Assembly: GCA_035571515.1 (NCBI GenBank)
Contig: DATNCQ010000225.1
Coordinates: 12,132 to 76,131 of the forward strand
DNA length: 64,000 bases
Direction: 5' to 3'
DNA from: Gp6-AA40 sp035571515
GTDB lineage: Bacteria > Acidobacteriota > Vicinamibacteria > Vicinamibacterales > UBA2999
Shown here: positions 1-10,054 of the stretch, piece after piece
Layout: every line of letters starts with the position of its first letter
How positions within the stretch are numbered: the first letter of the stretch is position 1
Notes under the pieces: model-generated
What the model was told of the DNA's origin: nothing
Databases searched by the model: none
What the model saw: only the letters and a program-made list of their open reading frames with translations
Position numbers and translations under genes: made by a program

Positions 1-2157
1 CTGGTCGTCGATTGCCTCGTCCGAGCGCTCCGGCGCCGGCCAGGCGAGCGTGGCGTTTCCCACCGCGCGGGCGCTCTCCTCCAGCGTCTCGTGATCGGGG
101 ACCTTGCCAGTGACCGCGCGCATCATGTCCAGGGCGTAAAACGACGGGACCCGGGCGCGCGATTCGGTGAGCTCGATGCGCGGATATGAGACGTAGAGCC
201 GCTCCGATGCCGCGCCGGCGGCGATCTGCAGGAGCAGCCGCTCGGATTCCAGGCGATCGTCCTGCGTGATCAGCGCGTCGCCGAGCTCGCGCCGGCGGTC
301 GTCGAGCAGGAGCGGATCCTCGCGCGGCTTCTGCGGGAACATCCGCTCGGCGAGGCCGGGGACGAACGCGACCCGGAACGCGCGGCCGCGCGCGTGGTTC
401 GGGGTGCCGACGAAAATACGGCCGAACCGGCGCGCTGGCGGATCGGTATCGAGCGTCAACAGGCGATCGGCGAGGACGCGGCGTGCCTCGTCGAGGTCCA
501 CGGGGCCGACCTCCGCCATCGGGCGCAGGTCCGCGAGCACGCGGAGCACGTAGGCCGGCATCCGGAGGACGCGCGGCGCGAGGCGCTCGAAGCGATCGAT
601 CCATTCGCCCCACGTCGCCCGCGGCGGCCACGCCGCAAGCTCGTTGACAATCGGGAGCGCGAACGCCTTGAGATGCTCGCACTGGCTGCGCACCAGCTCG
701 AGCGACTGCGCCCTGGTGCTGCCCCTGCCTTCCTGACGATCGAGCTCGTCGATCTGCAGCTGCAGCTCACGCAGATGGCCGTCGAGACGCCGCTGCCAGC
801 GCGGCGCATCCTGCCCGATGACGACCGCGTCGGAGAGCAGCCGCTCCCAGCGCCACGGCGCGCGAAGCGTGCCTGCCACGACCGCCCGCTCGCCAGCGTC
901 GGTCTCCGGTTCGAGCGATTCCTCGTCTTGCGGATCCCCGGCCCCGGCTGCCGGATCCCCTCCGGCGAAAGCGCCCCCCAGCGCCTCGTCGCGCGAAGCC
1001 GACCACCCGCCGGGTCCCTGCGCCTGCGCGGCATCGAGCTGCGGGACCTGGCCGAGCGAGAGGTACTCCGCGAAGCGCGCGGCGGAGAGATGCTCGGCGC
1101 CGCAGGCGAGCAACGCGAGGAACGCGCGTCCCGCGGGATGCGGCCGCCGCGTGCCACGGTCGAACCAGGCCGGGATTTCCGCCCGCCGCAGCGCGTGTTC
1201 GAGCAGGCCGAAGTAGCTCTGTGGCGAGCGGACGAAGATGGCGATCTCGTCGAAACGAACCCCGCGCCGCGCTTCCGTCAGGATGCGGCGCGCAATCTCG
1301 ACGCACTCGCGCCCTTCGCCCGGCGCCGAAAAGAGCTCGAGCGAACCGTCGGGCGTGCGCTCCGGCGGCTGATGCCCGGTCTCGAAGAGGAAACGCCGCA
1401 GCGACGCGAGATCGTTCGTGCCACGCTCGTCGGCGCGCTCGACGGTCGCGCCCATCCGGGCGAAACGCGCGCTCGAGTGGCGATCGCCGCGCGGCACCGT
1501 GGCAAGGACCGCGTCCGCGCCATGCGCCAGCGCCGCTATCAACGCGGCCTCCGCGGCGTCGTTGACGGCGACATCGAGCAGCAGCACCGCGCCCCGCACG
1601 GGGCGCTCGCCGAGCAGCCGCGCCGCGGTGTGCAGCAGGTCGGCACGATCGGCGGCCGCGACAGCGGCGAAGGACTCGTCGAAGCGGGTGAGGAGGACGG
1701 CCAGGTCGGCTCGTGCCGGGCCGGCGCCGCGCACGGCGTCGGTCGTGATGCCCGCGAGCCGCAGCTCCTGCAGCGTGCGCGACAGCGCGCGAGGAAAGCC
1801 GGGCAGGGCGGCGACGGGGCCGAAATAGCGCAGCGAGCCGTCGCGCGTCGCGGTGAAGACGGCCCGCGCGGCGACGGCCTCCGCGCCGAGACCGCTGCTC
1901 GGCGTCCGGCCATCCGCCGCGAGCGCGACCACCGCGGCCCTCGCCGCGAGCTGCGTGAGGCTCAGGCGCGCGAGGCCGAGCGTCGCGCCGCGCTCGACGG
2001 CGATGGTTCGCGCGAAGTCATCGGCCGCCCCGCGCGTGGCGGAGACCAAGGTGATCGGATGATGTGCGGGAAACTGCCTGACGAAGGTTGACGCGGCATC
2101 GAGCCGCGCGGCGGCGGACGCCGCCTCGAAGATGCGGAAGGATGGTCGTTGGTTCAT
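1..2157 (-). CDS. AddB/RexB-like ATP-dependent nuclease subunit (5' part, cut by window edge)
   Basis: The reading frame is open from an ATG at 2157 down to base 1 (719 codons) and continues outside the window. The N-terminus has a degenerate helicase-like core: alternating hydrophobic strands, then long Ala/Arg-rich helices. Near the middle is a stretch typical of inactivated superfamily I helicases of the AddB/RexB type (HPAGRAFLALLACGAEHLS). Towards the edge comes a segment of the VGTPNHARGRAFRVAFVPGL kind, which in this family marks helicase motif VI-like sequence before the PD-(D/E)XK nuclease. In the family, AddB pairs with AddA to resect double-strand breaks for RecA. No addA is visible; it would have to lie beyond base 1. 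Residues about 398-409 are a Gly/Ala/Pro/Asp-rich run encoded by a GATCC-type repeat. The identity is inferred from overall pattern, and the nuclease motif itself is outside the window. Confidence 0.7.
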   Translation of the reverse strand, partial: MNQRPSFRIFEAASAAARLDAASTFVRQFPAHHPITLVSATRGAADDFARTIAVERGATLGLARLSLTQLAARAAVVALAADGRTPSSGLGAEAVAARAVFTATRDGSLRYFGPVAALPGFPRALSRTLQELRLAGITTDAVRGAGPARADLAVLLTRFDESFAAVAAADRADLLHTAARLLGERPVRGAVLLLDVAVNDAAEAALIAALAHGADAVLATVPRGDRHSSARFARMGATVERADERGTNDLASLRRFLFETGHQPPERTPDGSLELFSAPGEGRECVEIARRILTEARRGVRFDEIAIFVRSPQSYFGLLEHALRRAEIPAWFDRGTRRPHPAGRAFLALLACGAEHLSAARFAEYLSLGQVPQLDAAQAQGPGGWSASRDEALGGAFAGGDPAAGAGDPQDEESLEPETDAGERAVVAGTLRAPWRWERLLSDAVVIGQDAPRWQRRLDGHLRELQLQIDELDRQEGRGSTRAQSLELVRSQCEHLKAFALPIVNELAAWPPRATWGEWIDRFERLAPRVLRMPAYVLRVLADLRPMAEVGPVDLDEARRVLADRLLTLDTDPPARRFGRIFVGTPNHARGRAFRVAFVPGLAERMFPQKPREDPLLLDDRRRELGDALITQDDRLESERLLLQIAAGAASERLYVSYPRIELTESRARVPSFYALDMMRAVTGKVPDHETLEESARAVGNATLAWPAPERSDEAIDDQ

Positions 2158-2256
2158 TGCCTTGCCTGCCCCGGGCGCCATGCCGGGAATCCGGAAACGG
2201 CAGCACTACGCCGCCGTGCGAAGCGAACACTATCACGGAACCGGGTGGTTCACGCT

Positions 2257-2313
2257 TCTGCGTTCTGGGTGCTCCGTTCGTGTTCAGGTCCGGTTCGGAG
2301 TTCGGGGTTCGTT
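2257..2313. repeat. Degenerate GTTCNGG 7-mer array at a stop codon
   Basis: A run of imperfect 7-base units of the form GTTCTGG, GTTCGGA, GTTCGGG fills the gap just downstream of the hypothetical gene ending at 2312. The TAA stop lies at its edge. It is more degenerate than the other arrays in the window but has the same period and position. Confidence 0.55.
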
Positions 2314-2677
2314 ACGGCTTGAACGGAGTGCCCTGTTTGCGCAGCCAGCCCTCGAGCCGCTTCGTGCAGTCGCAGCCGCAGCACGCCCACGGCTCGGTGC
2401 CGTTCTCGTCGCGGCACGTGCTTCGTGCGTGCGCGTCCTTGATGGAGTCGAACTCGAAGAACTCCTCCCAGTACGGCCGCTCTTCCTGCAGCGGCGTCGC
2501 GCAGAAGCAGGTCTCGACCCACTTGACGCGGCCGTCGGCGAGCGCGCGCGCGTGCGCCATGTCGCGCAGGTATTCACCGCCCGCGATGGAACCGTCGCCG
2601 AGCGATCCGTCATCGATGGCGCGTCGCAGCGCGTCGCGCTGTCCCTGCTTGAGCCGTGCGGTGACGAGGTATCGCAT
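2312..2677 (-). CDS. Conserved hypothetical protein with C-terminal Cys cluster
   Basis: A 121-residue protein starting MRYLVTARLKQGQRDAL. It starts at 2677 because a GGAGA Shine-Dalgarno lies about six bases upstream; the frame stays open a further 19 codons upstream but that part is repeat-like. The N-terminal third looks like a small ferredoxin-like (stress-response A/B barrel) fold, followed by a conserved WVETCFCATPLQEERPYWEEF block. Near the end, CCGCDCTKRLE gives a dense cysteine cluster that could bind a metal. Very similar small proteins occur in cyanobacteria and acidobacteria, with no function known to me. It lies between pdxH and the AddB-like gene on the same strand, and its stop codon abuts a 7-mer-like repeat array. 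Confidence 0.75.
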   Translation of the reverse strand: MRYLVTARLKQGQRDALRRAIDDGSLGDGSIAGGEYLRDMAHARALADGRVKWVETCFCATPLQEERPYWEEFFEFDSIKDAHARSTCRDENGTEPWACCGCDCTKRLEGWLRKQGTPFKP

Positions 2678-2739
2678 GTCGTCTCCGGCGGGTCCGCCTC
2701 CGTCGGGCACGAGCCTCGGCGGGACCCGCCCCACGGTGG

Positions 2740-3375
2740 CTACGGGGCTAATCGCTCGCGCCGCCAGCTTCCATCAACGTTCTTCACATAGCGAAGTCTA
2801 TCGTGCAGGCGGCTGGTGCGCCCCTGCCAGAATTCGAGCTCGTCGGGGACGACGCGATAGCCGCCCCACCAGTCGGGACGCGGCACAGGTCCGTCGCCGA
2901 AGCGGCGCTTGACGCGCTCGAACGCGTCCTCGAGCACCTCGCGGCTGCCGAGCGCTTCGCTTTGCCGCGACGCGTAGACGCTCAGCCGGCTGTCGAGCGG
3001 CCGCGTGTCGAAGTACGCGTCCGATTCGACCGCGCTGACGCGCACGACCATCCCGTCGATCCGCACCTGGCGCTCGACGGAACGCCAGAAGAACAGGAGG
3101 CTCGCGCGGCCCGTCGCCTCCATCTCGCGCGCCTTCCGGCTCCCGTAGTTCGTGTAGAAGACGAAGCCGCGCTCGTCCACGCCCTTGAGGAGCACGGTGC
3201 GGACCGATGGGCGGCCGTCCGGAGAGGCGGTGGCGAGCGCCATCGCGGTAGGATCCGATTCGAGCTCCCGCACCTGGTCGAACCAGCGGGCGAACTGCCG
3301 CAAGGGGTCGGCCTCGCAGTTGGTCTCGCTCAGCGGCTCCCCGAGGTACTCGCGCCGGATATCGGCCAGGGACAT
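2740..3375 (-). CDS. pdxH: Pyridoxamine/pyridoxine 5'-phosphate oxidase
   Basis: A 211-residue FMN enzyme that oxidises pyridoxine or pyridoxamine 5'-phosphate to pyridoxal 5'-phosphate, the last step of PLP synthesis and salvage. The length is standard for PdxH. Recognisable family blocks are the substrate/FMN-binding region ATASPDGRPSVRTVLLKGVD, then FVFYTNYGSRKAREM, the LLFFWRSVERQVRIDG strand pair, and the C-terminal PDWWGGYRVVPDELEFWQGR with the terminal RLHDR substrate-binding motif and ERLAP end. It is 7 bases downstream of clpA and probably cotranscribed. PLP-dependent aminotransferase, threonine synthase and arginine decarboxylase genes are nearby, but no specific functional link is visible. 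Confidence 0.95.
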   Translation of the reverse strand: MSLADIRREYLGEPLSETNCEADPLRQFARWFDQVRELESDPTAMALATASPDGRPSVRTVLLKGVDERGFVFYTNYGSRKAREMEATGRASLLFFWRSVERQVRIDGMVVRVSAVESDAYFDTRPLDSRLSVYASRQSEALGSREVLEDAFERVKRRFGDGPVPRPDWWGGYRVVPDELEFWQGRTSRLHDRLRYVKNVDGSWRRERLAP

Positions 3376-3382
3376 CTGGTCG

Positions 3383-5674
<2,292 letters not shown>

Positions 5675-5683
5675 GGGTGCTCC

Positions 5684-5733
5684 GGCGGGGACCGCGTCGC
5701 GCTGACATGTCTCGCGCCGCGGGACCCGCCCTA
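5684..5733. repeat. Palindromic GCGGGTCCC-type element in the clpS-clpA gap
   Basis: An imperfect inverted repeat with GGCGGGGACC at one end and GGACCCGCCC at the other. It spans most of the 60-base gap and touches the clpS stop codon. It is related to the other GGCGGGTCC/GGCGGACC palindromes in this window. In the transcript it would form a hairpin between clpS and clpA and might tune clpA expression; that role is inference. Confidence 0.6.
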
Positions 5734-5734
5734 C

Positions 5735-6067
5735 TTAAGACTCTTTGCTCTCGGATTCCGGTTCCATCGTCACGAGCAGCGGAAACTCGTGCTCCTCCGC
5801 CAGCTGCTTGGTCGCCTTCACCTTCGTCTCGGCGATGTCGTGCGTATACACGCCCGCCAGCCCCAGCCCCGACTGGTGCACGCTCATCATGATCGCGAAC
5901 GCCTCGCCGCGCGCCTTGTGAAAGATCGTTTCGAGAATCCAGACGACGAAGTCCTGCGTGGTGTAGTCGTCATTGTGCAGGAGGACGCGCCAGAGGCGCG
6001 GGCGCTGGAGCTTCCGCTCCTGGCGCTGCTCGGTCAGCGTGGATTCGTTCGATAACGGATCGGCCAT
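5735..6067 (-). CDS. clpS: ATP-dependent Clp protease adaptor ClpS
   Basis: A 110-residue adaptor that binds N-end-rule degrons (Leu, Phe, Trp, Tyr) and delivers them to ClpA. Family hallmarks are LWRVLLHNDDYTTQDFVVWIL, where the Asn-Asp-Asp segment contacts the alpha-amino group of the degron. The following KARGEAFAIMMSVHQSGLGLAGVYTHDIAE contains the His and hydrophobic pocket residues. The N-terminal 25 residues form the flexible extension that controls ClpA engagement. It sits between aat and clpA on the same strand, which supports a single transcript for the pathway. Confidence 0.96.
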   Translation of the reverse strand: MADPLSNESTLTEQRQERKLQRPRLWRVLLHNDDYTTQDFVVWILETIFHKARGEAFAIMMSVHQSGLGLAGVYTHDIAETKVKATKQLAEEHEFPLLVTMEPESESKES

Positions 6068-6073
6068 TCGTAG

Positions 6074-6123
6074 GTAGGGCGGGTCCCGCCGAGGACCGGG
6101 GCCGCCCCGAAGGCGGACCCGCC
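6074..6123. repeat. Palindromic GC-rich element between aat and clpS
   Basis: GTAGGGCGGGTCCCGCC followed by GAGGACC, GGGGCC and GGCGGACCCGCC forms a nested inverted repeat in the 69-base gap between aat and clpS. It belongs to the same palindrome family as 5684-5733. It has no T-tract, so it is unlikely to be a simple terminator. Confidence 0.6.
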
Positions 6124-6136
6124 GGACAATTTCATT

Positions 6137-6844
6137 TTACAGGCCGTTCATCAGATCGGGCTCGATCTGCCACGGTAGCGTGACGCCAGGCTGCGCCGTG
6201 CCTGCGCGCACGCCGCGCAGGAAGTCGTCGCGCGGAATCTCGCGCGCGCCGAGCGAGGCCAGGTGCCCGGTGGCCATCTGGCAGTCGATGAGGACGAACT
6301 TCCAGCGCTCCAGCTGACGCGCCAGGTAGGCGAGCGCTACCTTCGACGCATCGCGGCGCCGGCTGAACATCGACTCGCCATAGAACACGCGTCCAAGCGC
6401 GACGCCGTACAGGCCGCCGACGAGCTCGCCGTCGTCCCAGGCCTCCACCGAGTGCGCATAGCCGAGCTGCGCCAGCCGCGCGTAGGCGAGCATCATGTCG
6501 CCGGTGATCCACGTCCCGTCCTGGTGGGCGCGCGGCGCGGCGCACCCCTCGACCACCCCGTCGAACGCGCGGTCGAGCGTCACCGCAAACTGGCCGGAGC
6601 GGATCGCGCGGCGCAGCGACCGCGAGACGTGCAGTTCCGCCGGAAAGAGCACCATGCGCGGGTCGGGGCTCCACCAGAGGACAGGATCCTCTTCGTTGAA
6701 CCACGGGAAAATCCCGCGCGCGTAGGCGTCGAGCAGCCGTTCCGGCGACAGGTCGCCGCCGGCGGCGAGGAGCCCGTTGGGCTCGACGAGCGCCTGTTCG
6801 ACCGGCGGGAACGGATCGCGCAATCCGAGCCAGGGGATGGACAT
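6137..6844 (-). CDS. aat: Leucyl/phenylalanyl-tRNA--protein transferase
   Basis: A 235-residue enzyme that adds Leu or Phe from charged tRNA to proteins with N-terminal Arg or Lys, creating primary destabilising residues for ClpS. Diagnostic blocks are LLAAGGDLSPERLLDAYARGIFPWFNEEDP, the WWSPDPRMVLFPAELHVSRSL motif, the EAWDDGELVGGLYGVALG strand pair with GESMFSRRRDASKVAL, and DCQMATGHLASLGAREIPRDDF. The chosen ATG at 6844 has no Shine-Dalgarno. Immediately upstream is the inverted repeat at 6846-6895, so the leader of this transcript would be a hairpin. It is first in the aat-clpS-clpA operon and divergent from gluQRS. Confidence 0.95.
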   Translation of the reverse strand: MSIPWLGLRDPFPPVEQALVEPNGLLAAGGDLSPERLLDAYARGIFPWFNEEDPVLWWSPDPRMVLFPAELHVSRSLRRAIRSGQFAVTLDRAFDGVVEGCAAPRAHQDGTWITGDMMLAYARLAQLGYAHSVEAWDDGELVGGLYGVALGRVFYGESMFSRRRDASKVALAYLARQLERWKFVLIDCQMATGHLASLGAREIPRDDFLRGVRAGTAQPGVTLPWQIEPDLMNGL

Positions 6845-6845
6845 G

Positions 6846-6895
6846 AAACCCGGTTCAATTTTCGGCGACGACGAGTCGAAAATTAAACCAGGTTT
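6846..6895. repeat. REPIN-like inverted repeat between divergent aat and gluQRS
   Basis: Two 19-base arms, 6846-6864 (AAACCCGGTTCAATTTTCG) and 6877-6895, pair at 17 of 19 positions around a 12-base loop, followed by a short T run. The arm contains the AATTTTCG core of CCGGTTCAATTTTCG-type REP sequences that, as I recall them, travel with RAYT transposases. It occupies nearly the whole 58 bases between the two start codons. No RAYT gene is in the window. It could act as a bidirectional attenuator or translation-blocking hairpin. Confidence 0.7.
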
Positions 6896-6902
6896 TTTCC
6901 CG

Positions 6903-7688
6903 ATGCTGACGCGGTACGCGCCGTCGCCAACCGGCCACCTGCACCTCGGTCACGTGGTCAACGCGATCTACGTCTGGGGACTGGCGGGCGCGGCGGGCGG
7001 CCGCGTGCTGCTGCGGATGGAGGATCACGACCGCATCCGCTGCCGGCCCGAGTACGAGGCGAGCATCCTCGACGATCTCGCGTGGCTTGGCTTCACACCG
7101 GACGAAGGGCTGCACCCGCTGGTACGCCAGAGCGACCGGAACGACATCTACCGCGACGCACTCGAGCGCCTTCGCCGGACCCACCACGTGTATGTCTGCG
7201 ACTGCTCGCGCAAGCGTATCGCCGGCGAGCAGTACGACGGCTTCTGCCGGTCGCGCGGCCTGGTTGAAGGGCCCGGGTGCGGGCTGCGCGTGCAGATGGA
7301 CGACGGCGGCGACCTGCTGCTGCGCGATCGCGATCGAAACTGGACGTATCACTTCGCGGTCACGGTCGACGACATCGATCAGCGCATCACGCACATCATC
7401 CGCGGCGACGATCTCCTGCCGTCGACCGTCCGCCAGCTGCAGCTCCGCCGGATGCTCGGCGCGGCGGCTTCTCCAGCCTACGTGCATCACCCGCTGGTCT
7501 TGAAACCGAACGGCGAGAAATTGAGCAAGAGCGCCGGCGACACGGGCGTGCGCGAGCTGAGAGGAGCCGGCATGAGCGCGGAGGATGTGATTGGCCGGGC
7601 CGCCGCGGCGGTGGGATTGATCGAGCGGGTCAGGCCGACGGCAGCGGGCGACGTACGGACACTGTTTCGCACACCACCGTCGACCTGA
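6903..7688 (+). CDS. gluQ: Glutamyl-Q tRNA(Asp) synthetase
   Basis: A 261-residue truncated class I synthetase resembling GluRS without the anticodon-binding domain; it attaches glutamate to queuosine in tRNA(Asp). The HIGH motif is GHLHLGH near the N-terminus and the KMSKS motif is KLSKS near residue 204. The zinc site typical of GluQRS is present as CDCS, then EQYDGFC. The start is put at 6903 (MLTRYAPSPTG), where family members begin. An ATG at 6843 would add 20 residues encoded by the inverted repeat; it is preceded by AGGGG and cannot be excluded. Divergent from aat. Confidence 0.92.
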   Translation: MLTRYAPSPTGHLHLGHVVNAIYVWGLAGAAGGRVLLRMEDHDRIRCRPEYEASILDDLAWLGFTPDEGLHPLVRQSDRNDIYRDALERLRRTHHVYVCDCSRKRIAGEQYDGFCRSRGLVEGPGCGLRVQMDDGGDLLLRDRDRNWTYHFAVTVDDIDQRITHIIRGDDLLPSTVRQLQLRRMLGAAASPAYVHHPLVLKPNGEKLSKSAGDTGVRELRGAGMSAEDVIGRAAAAVGLIERVRPTAAGDVRTLFRTPPST

Positions 7689-7700
7689 TGCCTTGCCGCG

Positions 7701-7958
7701 TCAGAGATTGGCAGCGCGGCGGAAGTACTCGCCGCGCTCTGTCTGATCGAGAAACCCTTCGTTCGTGAGATGCCACAGCACCCACGTCGCGGCCTGATCA
7801 GGCAGGCCGAAGAGACGCCGTGCCTCGGGAAGCGTGACGCGCAGGCACGGCATCTCGTCGAACTCGGCGCGAACACGGTCGAGCGCGGCATGCCAGAGCC
7901 CGTCCGGCATCCGATCCGGGCTCCGCTCGCGCCACGCCGGGTCCAGCATGATCGCCAC
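7701..7958 (-). CDS. Small winged-helix-like hypothetical protein
   Basis: 85 residues (82 if the ATG at 7949 is used instead of the GTG at 7958). The core LRVTLPEARRLFGLPDQAATWVLWHLTNEGFL resembles a compact helix-turn-helix: a helix, a turn at GLPDQ, a second helix, then a short YFRRA strand. Similar ~80-residue proteins are common in acidobacterial genomes with unknown function. Its start codon overlaps the TAG stop of the upstream BON lipoprotein (TAGTG), so it is very probably translated by coupling. It may be a regulator, but no target is visible. Confidence 0.65.
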   Translation of the reverse strand: MAIMLDPAWRERSPDRMPDGLWHAALDRVRAEFDEMPCLRVTLPEARRLFGLPDQAATWVLWHLTNEGFLDQTERGEYFRRAANL

Positions 7959-8908
7959 TATTTTGAGCTCTTCCCGACGTGAAGCCGATCGACCACCTGC
8001 GTCACGCCATCGGTTCCGCGCGCAACCGTGAGCGCGTGCTGCTTCGCGGCGGTCGACGGCACGGTGCCCTGCAGCAGGACGACGCCGTTCTTCGCGGTGA
8101 CGTCGATGGCCGCGCCTTTCACCTGCGCGTCGGACGACAGCTGCGTCTTCACGCGCGTGCCGAGCGAGTCGTCGCCGTCCGCGACTGCGGGCGATGCCGG
8201 CGACGCGGCGGCGGCAGCGGGCGATGCGGCGGTGGCGGCAGGCGATGCGGCGGTCACGGTCAAGCTGTCCTCGACACGCGTGACGCCGTCGGTCGTGCGC
8301 GCCAGCAGCAACGCTTCGGCGCGCTCGGTGTCATCGGCGACCTCGCCGTTCAGCGTGACAACGCCGCCGCTGCTCGTCACGTTCACGTGACGTCCCTTCA
8401 GGCGATCGCTGATGAAGTATTTCGACTGGATGCTCGACATGATCCGCCCGTCGTCGGCACCGGCGGCGGTAGACGAGGACGAGCCGGTGGTCGCCACGGC
8501 GCCCGGCGTCGCGCCGTTCTGCGCGCGCGCGGGCGCGAGCGGACCCGCGATTTCGACGTCGAGCTGGTTGACGACCTGCTTCACGCCGTCGGTGTCCTTC
8601 GCAATCGCGAGCGCGAGCTGCCGCATCGGCTCGTTGAGCACGCGGCCCTTCAGCGTCACCACCCCGTCCTTCGTCGACACGCTGACATCTTTCGCGTCGA
8701 TGTCGCGGTCGCCGACGAACTTCGAGTGAATTTTCGTACTGAGCCATACGTCGGCAAGCTGGTCGCGCGCCTGCGCGCCTTCGACCTTGATCTTGGCCGC
8801 AGCGTCGCTCGCGGTCTGCTTCACGTCCGCCTCTGACGCCTGGCGGTGACAGCCGCCGGCGCCGAGCGCAAGCGCAAGAACGCCGCAAAAGAGCTGAGGT
8901 GCTTTCAT
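7958..8908 (-). CDS. Triple BON-domain lipoprotein
   Basis: A 316-residue exported protein. The start is set at 8908 because GGAGGGGG lies just upstream and because MKAPQLFCGVLALALGAGGC is a lipoprotein signal with the lipobox ending in Cys. Three BON domains follow, each with the pattern of a hydrophobic strand, a DGVV(T/L)LxG turn and the TDGV(K/T)xV end. They lie at about residues 30-130, 150-225 and 245-316. Domains two and three are joined by an Ala/Pro/Ser-rich linker. BON proteins (OsmY-like) bind the outer membrane or peptidoglycan and often respond to envelope stress. Divergent from the exported peptidase at 8958. Confidence 0.88.
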   Translation of the reverse strand: MKAPQLFCGVLALALGAGGCHRQASEADVKQTASDAAAKIKVEGAQARDQLADVWLSTKIHSKFVGDRDIDAKDVSVSTKDGVVTLKGRVLNEPMRQLALAIAKDTDGVKQVVNQLDVEIAGPLAPARAQNGATPGAVATTGSSSSTAAGADDGRIMSSIQSKYFISDRLKGRHVNVTSSGGVVTLNGEVADDTERAEALLLARTTDGVTRVEDSLTVTAASPAATAASPAAAAASPASPAVADGDDSLGTRVKTQLSSDAQVKGAAIDVTAKNGVVLLQGTVPSTAAKQHALTVARGTDGVTQVVDRLHVGKSSK

Positions 8909-8957
8909 GGATCCCCCTCCGGCACGTCGAGGTGCAAACGGTTTACCATGGGTGCGC

Positions 8958-10028
8958 ATGAGGCTTTTCGCCGCCGTCGCGTGCGCGATGGCGATATCCA
9001 CTGTGGCATTCGCGCAGGCGGTCGCCGGGCGCGATGGCTGGGATGCTATTCGCGAGGGCAGGAACGAGGACGCGGCCGTCGTGTTTGCCGACGCGCTTCG
9101 CGCCGAGCCTCGCAACCCCTCGCTTCACCTTGGCGCCGGCCTGGCAGCCCAGCTGCTCGGCGATACCGCGAAGGCACGGGAGTCGTTCGAGCAGGCCCTC
9201 AGGCTCGCCCCGAACTTCACGCCCGCGTCGCTCGTGCTCGGTGATCTCCTCTACAAGCAGAGCGATCTGCAGGGCGCCATTGCCGTCTACGAGGCGGCGC
9301 GCAAGTACGCGCCGGAGAACAAGACGCTGCTGGCGCGTCTCGCGCGGCTGCGCGACGAGCCGTCTGCCGAGAAGGGCTTCTTCCAGTCGCAGAGCGCACA
9401 CTTCACCGTGCTGTTCGAGGGCCCGGCCGACGACGAGTTGGCGCGCCGCGCCGTGGACATCCTCGAGGCGGCGTACTGGCGGGTGGGCACCGCGCTCTAC
9501 ACATTTCCCGACCACGTCATCACGGTGGTTCTCTACACGGAGGAGCAATTCCGCGACACGACGCGGACGCCGTCATGGGCCGCGGCCGCTTACGACGGAC
9601 GCATCCGCATCCCGATGCGCGGCGCGCTCGACCAGAAGCCCGGCGAGCTCGAGCGGGTGCTGACGCACGAGCTGACGCACGCGATGATTCGTGCAATTGC
9701 CCCTCGCGGCGTCCCGACGTGGCTCAACGAGGGGCTGGCGGTGTTGTTCGAGCCTGACGGCACCGAATGGGCCGCCACGACACTGTCGGCATCGGCCGAG
9801 CGCATTCCGCTCGACGAGCTCGCCGGCAGTTTCGAAAAACTGACGGACAACCAGGCACGGGCGGCGTATGCGGAAAGCGCGGACGCGGCGCGGCGCCTGT
9901 TCGACGAGATCGGCGGAGCAGGCGTCGTCGCCCTCCTGCAGGACATCGCGCGCGGCGTCCCGCTGGCGGAAGCCTTCCAGCGGAGGACGCTCACACCTTA
10001 TTCGGCGTTTGCCGCAAGCCTGAGATAG
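8958..10028 (+). CDS. Exported TPR protein with peptidase MA-like (HELTH) domain
   Basis: 356 residues. The start at 8958 gives a clean signal peptide, MRLFAAVACAMAISTVAFAQA. The N-terminal ~110 residues contain TPR-like helix pairs, including GDTAKARESFEQALRLAP and DLQGAIAVYEAARKYAP. The C-terminal half is a gluzincin-type domain with HELTH at residues 237-241 and a downstream WLNEGLAVLFE glutamate that would be the third zinc ligand. This is the layout of the peptidase MA family. It probably acts in the periplasm; its substrate is unknown. The RRM gene follows after 26 bases. Confidence 0.85.
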   Translation: MRLFAAVACAMAISTVAFAQAVAGRDGWDAIREGRNEDAAVVFADALRAEPRNPSLHLGAGLAAQLLGDTAKARESFEQALRLAPNFTPASLVLGDLLYKQSDLQGAIAVYEAARKYAPENKTLLARLARLRDEPSAEKGFFQSQSAHFTVLFEGPADDELARRAVDILEAAYWRVGTALYTFPDHVITVVLYTEEQFRDTTRTPSWAAAAYDGRIRIPMRGALDQKPGELERVLTHELTHAMIRAIAPRGVPTWLNEGLAVLFEPDGTEWAATTLSASAERIPLDELAGSFEKLTDNQARAAYAESADAARRLFDEIGGAGVVALLQDIARGVPLAEAFQRRTLTPYSAFAASLR

Positions 10029-10054
10029 AATCTGTCCGGTTCAACCAAAAGGCT

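Noticed and set aside
394..2091. 565-residue open frame on the plus strand
   Set aside because: It is antisense to the AddB-like gene, Arg-rich and has no family resemblance; a GC-rich third-position artefact.
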